A DNA stretch of 60,000 nucleotides from the NCBI GenBank assembly GCA_903813345.2, contig CAIIXF020000002.1, forward strand, positions 3,264,001 through 3,324,000, in the 5' to 3' direction. The position numbers were made by a program, and so were the translations under genes. Within the stretch, counting starts at the first letter, position 1; each line of letters starts with the position of its first letter. This DNA is from Owenia fusiformis. Its lineage: Eukaryota; Annelida; Polychaeta; Sabellida; Oweniidae. This document shows, one piece after another, positions 22,297 to 34,400 of this stretch. The notes beneath the pieces were generated by a model. The model was given only the letters and a program-made list of their open reading frames with translations. It was not told the origin of the DNA and made no database searches.

Positions 22297-24759
22297 ATGG
22301 AGTTTATTGTATCAAACGACCCAAATGTCGAACCGATCAAGGAGCCATTGACTGAAAGCTACATCAATGTGACTTCTAAAACCCCACTGAACACGAAGAC
22401 ATTCAACCAACTGCTACTAGACTGTAAAGAAGATGACAGTGAAGCCTTTATTTTCATGGACGCGCTTGGAAATAGAAAAGACGCGCTTACGTTCAAAGAT
22501 TGGGTCGACTCAGCGGAGAACCTTGCGGTGGGAATCGAAGAGCTTGGGCTGACATCTGGGGATTACGTAGGAGTCTTATCGCCTAACTGTAGAGAGTTAG
22601 TATGCAGTGTTGCGGCCATGGCATTCCTTGGAGTCATCCCCATTTTCTTAAACTTCGATCTTGTGAGTGGCAAAGATCTGGTAGCCAAAATAAAAGAATG
22701 TAACATCAAGGCAATCATTGCTGTCATTGCAAGTCATGAATTCAAAAAGAAAGACATTTTAAATGAAATATTTGGAGAAATCACCAAAGGGGACGTTGAT
22801 CCTCGTATGCCTACTTTACGAACACTAATACTATCAGAGGACGATAATTCCACAAATGAGGACTCGAATGAAGTACTACATGGTTCCATAAACCTTAAGT
22901 TACTGATGAGGCAGAGATCTGATGAAGAGAGGAAAAGGGTGGTAGAGTTAGCAAATAAAGTCAAACTTACTGACCCACTGTGGGTATTACTGACAACAGG
23001 AAGTACAGGGGATCTAAATACTGTCTGAGTAGCCACAAGGCCTCAATGTATGGAGCAAGTATTATGATACCGAGGTACCAGGTTGAACAAGGAGACAGAT
23101 ATTTCAACGACCGTCCGATGTCATGGGTTGGTGGAGCATTATTCATGGGCGCATGCGCAGCTGGACATTTTACACTTGTAACAATTGACACGCGTCACTT
23201 AACGTGCCAAGCAAACCCTGCCACTGTCTTAAAAATCCTGCAAGAAGAAAGGGTAGCCTTTGCCCTACTATTACCATATATCTTATACGATCTATTAAAG
23301 CTGGATGATTCAGCTATCTCGAGTGACCTAAGTGCCCTAAAAGTTGTACTAACTACTGGTCAGAGGCTTGACATTAACATGATTGAAAAGTTTAAGGCCA
23401 AGACATCTGCAAACGTCACTATGGGTTACGGTATTACAGAAGTTAATGGTGCAGTGTCCGTTATTTTCCCTTATGGAGACTTCTACAAACAGCACACCAC
23501 TGTGGGCTACCCATCAGAACACAGTGAAGTATCCATTCAAAACTACATGGACAAATCACTGAATAGAATTATGCCAATTAATACAAGCGGGGAGATTTGT
23601 ATCCGAGGTCCTGGTATCATGACGTGTTATCTGAACAACCCAGTTGCAACCAAGGAGGCAATTGATGAAGATGGTTGGTACCACACTGGTGATGTAGGCA
23701 CCATGACACCATATGGTTACATCACAATTACTGGCCGTCTGTCGCATTTTATCAAGCGGGGTACTGTCATTATTCAACCAGCGAAGATAGAAGCGGAGCT
23801 AATGAAGCATCCTAAGATACACAATGTACAGGTGAGTGACAATTTTCAATATCATTATGTTTATTTCAGATAAAAATGAGGTTAAGCTACGCACTTTTTT
23901 AAGTTTTTTAAGATGACGTGTACGTTTCGTGTATAAGTATGGTCATCTGGAAATGAGTTCTTCATTTGTAGCATTCACTTGACGTTGAGTGTTAAGGTAT
24001 AACTGCTGCAATTTGGTTACTGGTAAAAACCAGTCGAGACGAGGACCTTAATCCATGGGCCAAAATATTACAAGTTCACGTACAAGTTCCGTTGAAAACG
24101 TACCTTTGCCTCCCTCGGCAATAATGAAATATGGATAATGCTGTCTTTCTACCAGAAATGTCTGAAGTGAATATAGGTGCTACTCTAATGCCTGCATAGC
24201 AATGATGTACTAGTGGGGCAGTCTGTACCCAAATTGCACAACCTTGCGAGACTGAATCCTAGTTATAATATGTACATGTAGTGTGCTTTAGTGTTAGTAT
24301 ACGAGGTTTGATGATAACGTTATCACAATATCTCTGATTTATTTATTTTTAATCTTATTAATCTAGTAGAAATAATCACAGCAAGTTATCGAAAAATAAA
24401 GAAATTAGAGAGATATTATGAAAGCTTTATAATTAACCCTCGTATAATGACAACATCTCTCAATTGGGCCATACCCATATATGTAGATGTACTAATGTGT
24501 TCTGTAGGTGATAGGTGTGTCGGACCCAAGACTGTTTGAAGAGTTATGCGCATGCCTCATCCCCGAGAAAGATTGTAATCTCACAGAGGAAGAGATCAGA
24601 CAATGGTGCGATTCTGTATTCAGCGACGACAACCTGGACGGACTCAGTAGTGCACCGAAGTACTTCATCTTCCTTGAGAAATGTCCAGTTAAACCGAACG
24701 GTAAAACAGACACTTTGGCTTTAAAGGAGTTGGCGAAGGAAAAATTCGGATTGGATTAG
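22297..24759 (+). CDS. ACSF2: ANL-superfamily acyl-CoA synthetase, ACSF2-like, with a frameshift
   Basis: Two coding exons, 22297-23831 and 24508-24759 (GT-AG, phase 0), encode about 595 residues, near the length of ACSF2-type medium-chain acyl-CoA ligases. Members activate a carboxylic acid with ATP to an acyl-adenylate and then form the CoA thioester. Visible motifs in order are the P-loop LLTTGSTG (about 231-238), GYGITE (A5), GWYHTGDVG (A7), GRLSHFIKRG (A8) and the C-terminal lysine segment VKPNGKTD. Right after STG the frame breaks: the run of four Gs at 23008-23011 should be five to continue as G-SKYCLSSHKAS in the next frame. As given, translation stops at TGA 23026. This may be a sequencing or assembly slip or a recent disabling change. 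The second half is otherwise open and well conserved. No clear mitochondrial leader is seen and the substrate is unknown. Confidence 0.8.
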
Positions 24760-25600
24760 CTTAAAACAGGACTAAATGAAACGAAAATATATGTGGAGTC
24801 TTAACACTTTCTAAAGAAGCATTTTGATACAGTTAAAACACAAAATCTACTCAACTCAATTCTACATGTTAGACACACAACCAAACGTAAAATGTAGAAC
24901 AGTTCAGTTGCTATAGTAGCATTATAAAAGCCACCAAGGAATGTCGCGAAAGTCGCTAGTTTGTGGCGACCTTCACTATTAACTACTATTTATTACATGT
25001 AGGTTGCGTTGTTCCTTTGTCGTATAACAGTTGCTAGATTTAAAGCTACAAAAGTTCGGAATATACATTTTAAGTGCATGTTAACGAAAAAACTGTTAAT
25101 GACTTTCGGAAATATGTCTAAAATAATCAGCGTCTTCGTTCATCATCAGTCTTCAATAATACGTCCATCTTATTTGCAGTTCGTTCAGCTCGAACAATAG
25201 GGAGTTTGAGCAATGCATATAAAATTGAAACGTCAACCTGTACGCACAAGTTGCCCTATAAAAATGCATGTAGTTCATCATGCATAAATAATCATTCTGT
25301 TACAGTGTTTACTTAGTCCGTTGCATAGACTACACATCATCGTGTAATATGCCATTGATAGTTATATAGCTGGTTTTTCTATGATAAATATTTTAAACAA
25401 GCTCGTTTCGTAAGATATGTAGAGCTAAAACATGTATGGCATACAGTGTACATCATTTTCTTCAAAACGCATTATACCATGCATCGAAATCAAAATTTCC
25501 AGCATAGTATTCAATAGACATGAGTATAATGATTCCCATTGACATCAACGCGAAATTGCAAATCTCCCGCTCTAAGCCTATCGGGTATTTGAAGTAGACG
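24760..25600. other. Intergenic DNA
   Basis: 3' side of the synthetase gene. No AATAAA close to the stop, no gene and no clear repeat were seen. Confidence 0.5.
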
Positions 25601-25678
25601 AAGTACACCCTATGCTTAGTGAGCGGACCTAATTTCAAGGGTGATGGTAAAGACGAGGCAGGGCGCCCAAACCTAACT

Positions 25679-26326
25679 ATGGCGGACCAGCAGTAAGTTT
25701 ATTTCTCTAAGTTCTACTCTTTATTGGCCTTGTGCTGGCCTGTAACTAGGTGCACTGATGCTTCAGATGCCCATAATTAGATTTGTAATGTAAGAAAGAT
25801 TCATACTTATATGTGAAACGGATACGAAGTGATGTGAAAAGAAAAATTAATTTTCTGCATATTTATTTTCGATTATTTTCAAAATAATGATACTTCTCCT
25901 GCACAGAATTCATTGATATTGCATGTAATTATTGTTGATGAATGTATTTTTATCGTAAACCCATCCATTTCCCAATTTGAGCCGTAATTGCAGTCAAATC
26001 AGGAGATTTTGATTCCTCGAAAGGAAGAGCAATGGTTATGGTAATAAAAGCATGTTTGGACGAGCCGTGGAATAGGGATTACATTTATCCTGTTTATTTT
26101 CAGATATGTGGGATTCCAGTGTTACTACTGTCACGGAAAATCAAAAGACTTTGATGAAATAATACACCACCTGATCAATAAACAATTTACACAATGTGTT
26201 AACAGTGATTTTGTTGTCTCAGAAAAAATTAATCTGACAAAAGTTTATCCCACAGTGCAGAAACTTGTGACTACATCTGCCATGTTAACAACCTCTGACT
26301 ACATCTGCCATGTTAACAACCTCTAA
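25679..26326 (+). CDS. Two-exon zinc-finger-like ORF, function unknown
   Basis: ATGGCGGACCAGCA (25679-25692) ends at a strong donor GTAAGT. An acceptor TTATTTTCAG at 26094-26103 joins it in frame (phase 2) to 26104-26326. The product starts MADQQYVGFQCYYCHGKSKD and continues FDEIIHHLINKQ. This looks like a C2H2 finger (CYYC, then HH) in which the last histidine may have become Q. After about 60 residues the frame runs into the 28-bp minisatellite and stops at 26326, so the original C-terminus is lost or lies elsewhere. It may be the 5' end of a transposon gene or of a broken host gene. Alternatively 25679-25692 could be the first exon of another transcript. Confidence 0.4.
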
Positions 26327-26830
26327 CTACATCTGCCATGTTAAAAACCTCTGACTACATCTGTCATGGTAACAACCTCTGACTACATCTGTCATGGTAA
26401 CAACCTCTGACTACATCTGTTATGTTAACAACCTCTAACTACATCTGCCATGTTAACAACCTCTAACTACATCTGCCATGTTAAAAACATCTGACTACAT
26501 CTGTCATGGTAACAACCTCTGACTACATCTGTCATGGTAACAACCTCTAACTACATCTGTCATGGTAACAACCTCTAACTACATCTGCCATGTTAACAAC
26601 CTCTAACTACATCTGCCATGTTAAAAACCTCTGACTACATCTGTCATATTAACAACCTCTGACTACATCTGTCATGTTAACAATCTCTGACTCTATCTGC
26701 CATGTTAACAGCCTCTGACTACACTTGTCATGTAAATAAAGTCTGACTTCATTTATTAAGTTAACAATTTCTGAATACACCTGCCATGTTAACAACCTTG
26801 ACATCAACAATCTCTGACTACATCTGTCAT
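26268..26830 (+). repeat. 28-bp minisatellite, about 20 copies
   Basis: Unit ACATCTGCCATGTTAACAAC plus CTCTGACT, with recurring variants (TGTCATGGTAAC, CTCTAACT) that alternate in blocks. The variants become more degenerate after about 26720. Confidence 0.95.
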
Positions 26831-27506
26831 GCGTCTGATTTTTTATGACTTTGTCAACATTTGTTAAAAAGTGTGGGCCAGTTACCATTTATACAATTTT
26901 AAAATTCTTTTAAGTTATTCTATTTATTCGTTCAACAACCAACACTTTTTGATAAATCATAAAATTAAGTGACTACATGTTTTGCAAGTTTTTACCATTG
27001 ATTGAAGCCTATGACAACCTTGCCCAAATTCATTAATTTATTAATTGACAGTGTACATTTAAGCTGAATTTAGCAGTACACGTAGCAGCTAAGTGCTTGC
27101 TCATAGCCACTCCTCTTCGCAAATTACATCGCCATTGCTCGTCATCGAAATTCTGATCGCCGAATAGTAAACATTCATTTTGTATTAGATGTACATAACT
27201 AGAGACCGCCTTATTTCGCATATATGAAAAAATAAAACATATCTAGGTACATATACCTTTATATGTGACATCGATCAGGAATTATTGACATATTGACAAT
27301 ATTAGGTTGTAATTTCTTGCGGTTAATTCAAATTGTATCTTTTAAACGACTGTTTCATCTTAACTATTCGTTTTATTGGATGTAAAACAAACGGTATGCA
27401 TAGTTTAAAATCGTTCACTTCTAAAACAGCATAAATTATCACAATATCATCACCTTATGCTGCAATAATACGACTTAAAAGATTATGGTACTAATATTCT
27501 TTGGTT
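26831..27506. other. Interior of the inverted-arm unit, no gene
   Basis: AT-rich sequence with no supported ORF. Confidence 0.45.
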
Positions 27507-27939
27507 TTTGGGCGCCATGCCTCGTCTTTACCATCACCCTTGAAATTAGGTCCGCTCACTAAGCATAGGGTGAAGTACTTAGCGCTTGTTTTGTATGCGC
27601 GCTATACTACTGTATTCATGTGGTGACAAATTACAAGCAACATGTACAATTGACCTACCAATCTGTTCCTTACAATCTCAAATACAATATCTCCCAAAAG
27701 ATCTTCATAAATTGGTGAAGTAATAATGGCCTTCAAGGTGCAAAAATGGGTGAAAATGTTTAAATTCTCCAAAATAATAAGGATGGTAACCATTTTCCGC
27801 ATTATTTTTAGACTAAATATTGTATGAGCAATTTTGAGAAACATTGGAATAGGGGGAGGATGTGCTAGAAGGGCATAAATGTTCACCCGAGAACTTTTAC
27901 CCCAAGACAATACACTTTTGAGATGCTGTTTGGTATGAA

Positions 27940-28770
27940 TCAATAAAAAAATGTGATTTTTTTTCAATTTTTTGGGGGGTGTCAAAGAGGATGAGAGGGT
28001 GAGGTGAGATGGGAGTGCCAGAGGGGGAGCAGGGAGTTGTCCCCCAGAAACATTGACCATATCAAGGTACTATTTGATGATCTGGGCCCTATAAAAATGT
28101 CTGAGACAATACATGAACTTCGTAATTTTTCAATTGTTTTGTTGGGGATGTGAAGGATGGCCAACTCTCCTAGAAAATTTTACAATTTTAAGATGATATT
28201 TGATGCATTTTGGGCACTTTTAAAGTGTTTGAGTCAATTTATTTTTGAGTGGGGGGGGGGGTGTCAAAAAGGGGTGCTAGACTAGGGGGAGGTGGGCGGG
28301 GATGCCAGAGGAGTAGCAAGTGTTTGTCATCCATATCTGTCCCCCGGAAACATTGACCATATCAAGGTGCTATTTGATGAAGCCTGGCCACTTTAAAATT
28401 GTCTGACGCAATACATGAAATAAATGAAATAAAATCAGAATCTTTGTTAATTGTTTTGTCAGAGATGAGGGCCGGGGTGGCCTATTCCCTAGAAAATAAT
28501 TACAATTTTAAGATGCCGCTATTTGGTGCTTTCTGGGCACTTCCAATGTGTATGAGTGAATGAAAAAAATCACATTTTTCACATTTTTGGGGGTGTCAAG
28601 GGGGGGGGGGGGGTGCCAGGGGGGGGGATGCCAGAGGGCGAGCAAGTGTTAGTCCCCAAGAAACATTGACTATATCAAGGAGCTATTTGATGATGTTTTG
28701 GCACTTCAAAGTGACTGGTCCAGACAATACATAAAATAAATTCAGAACTTTTCGATCCACTCATTTTAAG
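27940..28770 (+). repeat. Tandem array of a unit of about 320 bp, G-rich
   Basis: Three diverged units, each with a TTTTTGGGGGGTGTCAA-like G-run, a GTGCCAGAGG segment, CCCCRGAAACATTGACCATA followed by TCAAGG and CTATTTGATGA, then GTCTGAGACAATACATGAA and TTGTTTTGT. G-runs reach 11-13 bases near 28250 and 28605, so their lengths may be unreliable in the assembly. Confidence 0.85.
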
Positions 28771-30517
28771 TGATGCACCTGGTTAGTATCATCAGGCATG
28801 GAAAAAAACAGCTTCACAGCAATAACCGACTTTAGAGCGCTCCATTCTGATTTCACTTCAGTTTCGTTAATTCCTATTTATTTTGACTGAGAAACCAATT
28901 TCCTGACAGAAACCTTCTAAGATTTTATATTTTATTGTTTTTATAATGACAATACAACCCTCCATTTTGCCTGACAGGTCATTTTACCTAGTGAGCAAAA
29001 CTGGCGGGCAGAATTAAGAGCTATTAAGAGTATCAAGTTACGTTATAGTTTGCATTGAATTTCCTGGATACAGTAGCCTACACTGAATTTCATAATGTGA
29101 ATTTGACTGCCAAAGAAAGTTACTTTTTGTTTTATTTCATAACTTAGAGTAAATCTATGTAGAATTGTTTAATCAAGCACATGTATATATCTTGAAATAG
29201 AGTTGAATTATATATAGTTACACATTAATTATACATTTTATATAATTTCCCATTACATTCTCTCTTGTGTTGGATGATTAGCCTATGTGGATGTGTAGAA
29301 AAACCCTCATTTCCTTATATTCTACAATCTATTATCGAACTAGACCATTAAAAATCCAAATACTTGATAGCGGGGTAACCCAGGACCACGCTACCCAACA
29401 CCCTGGGTTGCCACATTGTAAAGTCACTTTTATTTTTTGTCAATATAAAGACTCAAGGCAACACACAACCTTTAAACTCTTCAAAATACAAACCGATGAA
29501 ATTTATATCTGGCGTGTCATGACCCTATTATCCAGAAATTTATTTCCGAAATTGATTTGGTGAAATTCACATACATTTTGCAGTAATAACAGCCTCGTCG
29601 TTACATATTATGCCAGGTTTGTGTGAAAAAAACTTAAATCTATATAATTACTAAAAAGTGTAGCTAATCTGTCTTGTGATCGTTCAAATATCGTGTATAG
29701 ACGGATGCTGAAAATTTTAGAAATAAATGTCGACATAAGAGATGGGGTAACTTCGACACTGACTTACTTACTAGAAGTAGAATTTTTAGATTTCTGGACA
29801 GGGAGGGGGAAATTTCCCAAAGATCACCTTTCATATTGGTGCATTTTATAAACAGGTCATTTGCCATTGAAATGGATCTCTCAATGTTTACTTGTGTTTT
29901 ATGAGTATTCTCTGAAAGTTTGGATCAAGTAACTTCAGTAGTATTACCATGGTTTTGAAATGATGATGCTGAACTGATATTAAACTGAAATAAACACCAT
30001 TTCAACAATTTCAAAATTTACTATGCAAATGTGTGGCACTGAGAAAGCACGTGCTAATGATTGTTCACATGATCACATCCTGCAATTTGATTGGAGATCG
30101 TATAATGGGGAATTCCCGAATACGATAGAATATGAAAGAATTATGGGAGCTAGATCTACTCACTTCTGATTAATGGAAAAATTCAAATGTCGTGAGATCT
30201 CGATCCGTGTGAGAAAAAAACATGGCCTTCCCCTTGAGTGAAAATAAGAGCAAATAAACAGCAAAGGTGTCAAAGTTACCCAACATGTCGAAGTTACCTT
30301 AAAATGGTGTTGACATTACATTACATTACTCTGTTAATTCCCCTTTTGGTTCAGTCTAGCGCAAAATCAAGGAATGATTGGTCACATAGGCCCAGGAACA
30401 TGTTTAAAAAAGATCAAGTCGAAAACACCCAAGTATTAAAAGACTTGATCTGTTTTATATATGTTCCCAGGCTTATGGTCACTATCTCTACCTCTGTTCA
30501 TAAAATTGACAATACCA
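28771..30517. other. Non-coding DNA
   Basis: No gene recognised. A short inverted pair GGGTAACCCAGG / CACCCTGGGTTGCC lies at 29373-29412. The ORFs here have no recognisable domain. Confidence 0.45.
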
Positions 30518-31026
30518 CACTGCCCCCAGGATTCCGTGTTTGCAGAGCGCGGACGGAATTTGCCTCTGCCCGCGGAATTGCAGAATCAACTATTTTTGGT
30601 CAATTTCCGCGGAATTTTCCGCAGAATCCATATATTTTCCAAAAGTTTAAAAAGTCAGTCTTACCTGTAACAATTTGACACGTTTTCAGTCAAATCCCTT
30701 GCAGAAATAACCCAAATTATGCGAAGTGAAAATTCTAAACGCCATCGTTTGATTTCTGCCGTTAGATGGCAGCATGTATGTAGTGACTGACTACCTGACT
30801 ATCACGATATTTTCCCGTTTACTGGTTCGAAAACCATTAGTTTTTCTTTCGGTTCTCGTCAGAAAGTTAAACAAAGACATAAATTAATAACAGTTATTTA
30901 TATTATATAAAAAAATGCCGCGAATATCCGCGGAATTTCTGCAGAATTAGCCCTTTCTTCTTGCAGAATTCACTAATTTCACTTGCAGAATTGAGCATTT
31001 TAACTTGCAGAAAACTGGGGGGAGTG
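30518..31026. mobile_element. MITE, 12-bp TIRs and 6-bp flanking duplication
   Basis: The left end CACTGCCCCCAG (30518-30529) pairs with the right end CTGGGGGGAGTG (31015-31026, one mismatch). ATACCA flanks both sides (30512-30517 and 31027-31032). The interior repeats CCGCGGAATT and TTGCAGAATT motifs and has no transposase. The superfamily is uncertain; the ends start CACTG. Confidence 0.65.
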
Positions 31027-31404
31027 ATACCAGATATTTCATGTGTAAAATGGTGTCCTTTTGGTTATGAAGAGATAATCCATTGGACCTGGTGAATCAA
31101 AATTGACTAGTTGTTCAGATTTAATTGAAATAGTAGCAAAATTTTGATTTTCATTTCTAAAGCCACTGAGAAACGCCAACAGAAATGGTGACAAACTGTA
31201 TTATTAGTCTCCACCTTTTTGTGGATGATGTTTTGCAGTTGGTAAATGAATACATGTATTATGAAATGTTGTATATTAAATTTTTAATCAAATTGTCCAT
31301 TGCACGTTGGTTTGTGAGCAAGGTGAAATATGCAATGTTGTTATTTACAGATGTTAAGTGTCGTTAGCTGAACTACCGTGAAATCCCATTTGAATATCAT
31401 AGTC

Positions 31405-34400
31405 ATGTCAAGCCCACTGACACTGCTACAGTCAGGCAGTACTGGTACAGGAAGGTCATCCCCATGGAGTGTGATTGTCACGGAAAAATCAAAATACGAT
31501 CAAATATTTGAAACACTTCAACCAGTGAATGGATTGGTATCGGGCGATAAAGTTAAACCCGTTCTAGTGAACTCAAAACTACCAGTTGACGTCTTGGGCC
31601 GCGTATGGGACCTTAGCGATATTGATAAGGATGGGTTCTTAGATAAAGATGAGTTTGCCGTTGCTATGCATTTAGTGTATAGAGCACTAGAGCCTCATAA
31701 TGAACCCGTTCCTCTCGCTCTAGCCCCTCATACGATCCCACCCTCAAAGGTGAAACCACATGGGGTAGCCCTCCCTGGTGCAGTTCCTGTTTTGCCAAGC
31801 ATGGTACATATACATTACTCATTTACATATAATAATATATTGGAAACGTTTTATTGAATATTTCAATATTTAGCCTCAAATCACATTACAAATTGAATGT
31901 AATGGTTAACTTGTCCCGTTGTTGTGTATACTCTGAATTTGTGACCCTTTCTTTGTATGTCAAAAAATTTAAATTATTGTCCCATATTTTGAAGATTAGG
32001 TACTTCTTTTAATTTGGATAAAACCATATGCTATATTCATATGAAACCAGTAAAATGCTGAAAATAAGGTAATTTCCCACTTTCAGAAAAAATTAAGAAG
32101 ATTGATCAGATTAACATTATTTGAACAAATATTCAAATTTTGAAGAATGTATTCTATAATGTAACATCTACATACATTTCAAAAATTATTACCCATTTCA
32201 ATTTCATAAGATATTGGTTGTATGGTAGTTATGAAAATTGCATGAAAATACTCATCATGCTGAACAACCTTAACAAACCAAAACCACCACTGATAATGCA
32301 TTTATTTATTTATAACTTTAGGTTAGCGATGTTCAACTTGGTAGAACCGCAAGTCCTGTCCCTGGAGCTGGGGCAGCTAGCGCCCCCGAGTGGTGCGTCA
32401 CGCCAGCAGAGCTGATATCCTACGGAGAAACATTTAAGAAGGCCGATACTGATTTTGATGGATTCGTTGATGGCATGGCAGTCAAAGATGTTCTCTTACA
32501 AACTGGTTGTCCTCAGGCATCCCTTGCCCAAATATGGAGCCTATGCGATCTTAAAGGCACAGGGACGTTAAACACGGAACAATTTGCTCTGGCCATGCAT
32601 CTCATCCATAAGAAGATGAATGGGGTGGAACCACCTAGCCAACTCACACCTGAAATGATTCCGCCTTCATTGAGACCCCAGGAGGGACTGCCTGATGGCG
32701 CAGCAGGTGTTAACATGGGGGATTTCCCAGGACTGAAGGAACTTGATATGATCGCTAAGGAGATAGAAGACCTGAAGCAGGAGAGGATACAGCTTGAGGC
32801 AGATAGACAGCAGAAAGATGCTGATATTAAACTAAAGAATGCAGAGGTATGACTAATCTTCTATGTCTTTCTTTCTAGCTAGTCTTGTATCAGATTAGTG
32901 GATCCCTTTCCAACTTAATTATAGCACATAGTGTTCTCCACAAGTGGGAGCAAAATTCTCATTTTCTCAAATCAGTTCAAAATTGGTCAAAATATGCCAG
33001 TTTTTCATGATTTTTCTCATTTTCAAGTGGTTGCAAAAGGATTTTCAGGTGGGTGCAAGCCTTTTGTTAAAATCTCAAGTGGGTGCTGTGCTGCACCCAC
33101 TTGCTTCAATGCTGGGGAGATCACTGGTACATGTACACTGCTAAGGCGAGTCCAATTTATTAATGGCCCTGACAGTAAAGTATTCTAAGAACTTTTGAGA
33201 TTCATTAGATGCAGAGGTTTCATTAGCAGCAGGCTACATGCGATTTTCACCGGTTGTTTTCACAAAATTGCATGTTGTTTTAGGGACTATTCAACTTTTC
33301 CATGTTAAATTGATGATTTCCACGAATTTTGCCCTTATTTAGCCTGTTGTGAGAAATTCTAGTGAAAATCCTGATGTATTTATTTTCAGGTGCAGCTACA
33401 CCAGAAGGAGTTTGATGCAATACAGGGGACTCTGCAGCAACTTGAAAACCAGAAAGGTGAGATAAGAGACCACATACAGGGTTTCCCTTAAAGCCCCACA
33501 ATGCTTACCTCAGAAGGAAAAAGGATAGAATAATCATTGAAACATGTCACTCACACACTGAATCAAATATGATACAAAGATTGATTTTCATTAATATTGA
33601 ACCTTGAAAAAAATAAAGCACATAGAAAAAAGCATTTGAAGTTCAGAGATCATTAGTAATGCACCCCCATGTTTGACAAAGTGCAAGTTTTAAATAACTC
33701 TTGATTAAAAAGATGGCGACACTTCTATAGAAATGAATGGATCCTGTGATCCAAACATTTTCGCCATCTTTCATTGACATAGGCAAAAAACTTGATATAT
33801 AAAACTTGACAGATCAAAAATATGTTTTGATAATTTATTGTAAGCTTTGATGTGGCCCGTTTGAGCTGTTTTTGGTGTCCAATAAAAACCAATCCATTGG
33901 AAATACTACAAGTCAAAAAGTAAAACTGTATTTTGCCAAACAATTTTGAAAATATGCATAGTAGGCCTTTAAGCTATGATTATAATGCTTTTAAATGAAA
34001 TTGACAAAGAAACAGTAAATTAACACAACTTGAAAATTGTTAAAACATATTTTTATTCTTATGGAACATCATTTAAATAAATATCAATATGTCTTTTTGC
34101 AAATCTATTGTAACATACCATATTTAGTCCAAATTAACGCACAATGCACTTCCCAAATTCTCCTGGAGGAGATGTCTCAAATTACAAAATCCCTAGGGAT
34201 TTTTCAATGGTACATAAATGGGTGATAATAGGGTACTCCATGATTCTCCTCTTAAAAACTGTACTCATTCCGACTAGATAACATGATATCATATCTCAAT
34301 GTTTTCTTCATGGATTTATCAATTGGCTGATTGTGTTTTAGTGAGTTAATCAACATATATGCGTCAATATCAATGGAATTATTCAATCTACTTCCTTTCT

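Larger units (their letters stand above)
25601..27580. repeat. Inverted arms (about 71 bp) enclosing 1.8 kb
   Basis: 25601-25671 is nearly the exact reverse complement of 27507-27580. Both contain CTTAGTGAGCGGACCTAATT, TCAAGGGTGATGGTAAAGAC and GAGGCAGGGCGCCCAAA (one mismatch). Similarity stops abruptly on both sides of each arm. This may be a mobile element with terminal inverted repeats, or a promoter segment copied in reverse. Confidence 0.8.

Noticed and set aside
26268-26830. Possible CRISPR array
   Set aside because: The 28-bp units are contiguous with no unique spacers, and the DNA is animal; it is a minisatellite.
30238-30678. 146-codon ORF with a hydrophobic segment
   Set aside because: Its second half lies inside the MITE at 30518-31026 and the first half has no recognised domain.
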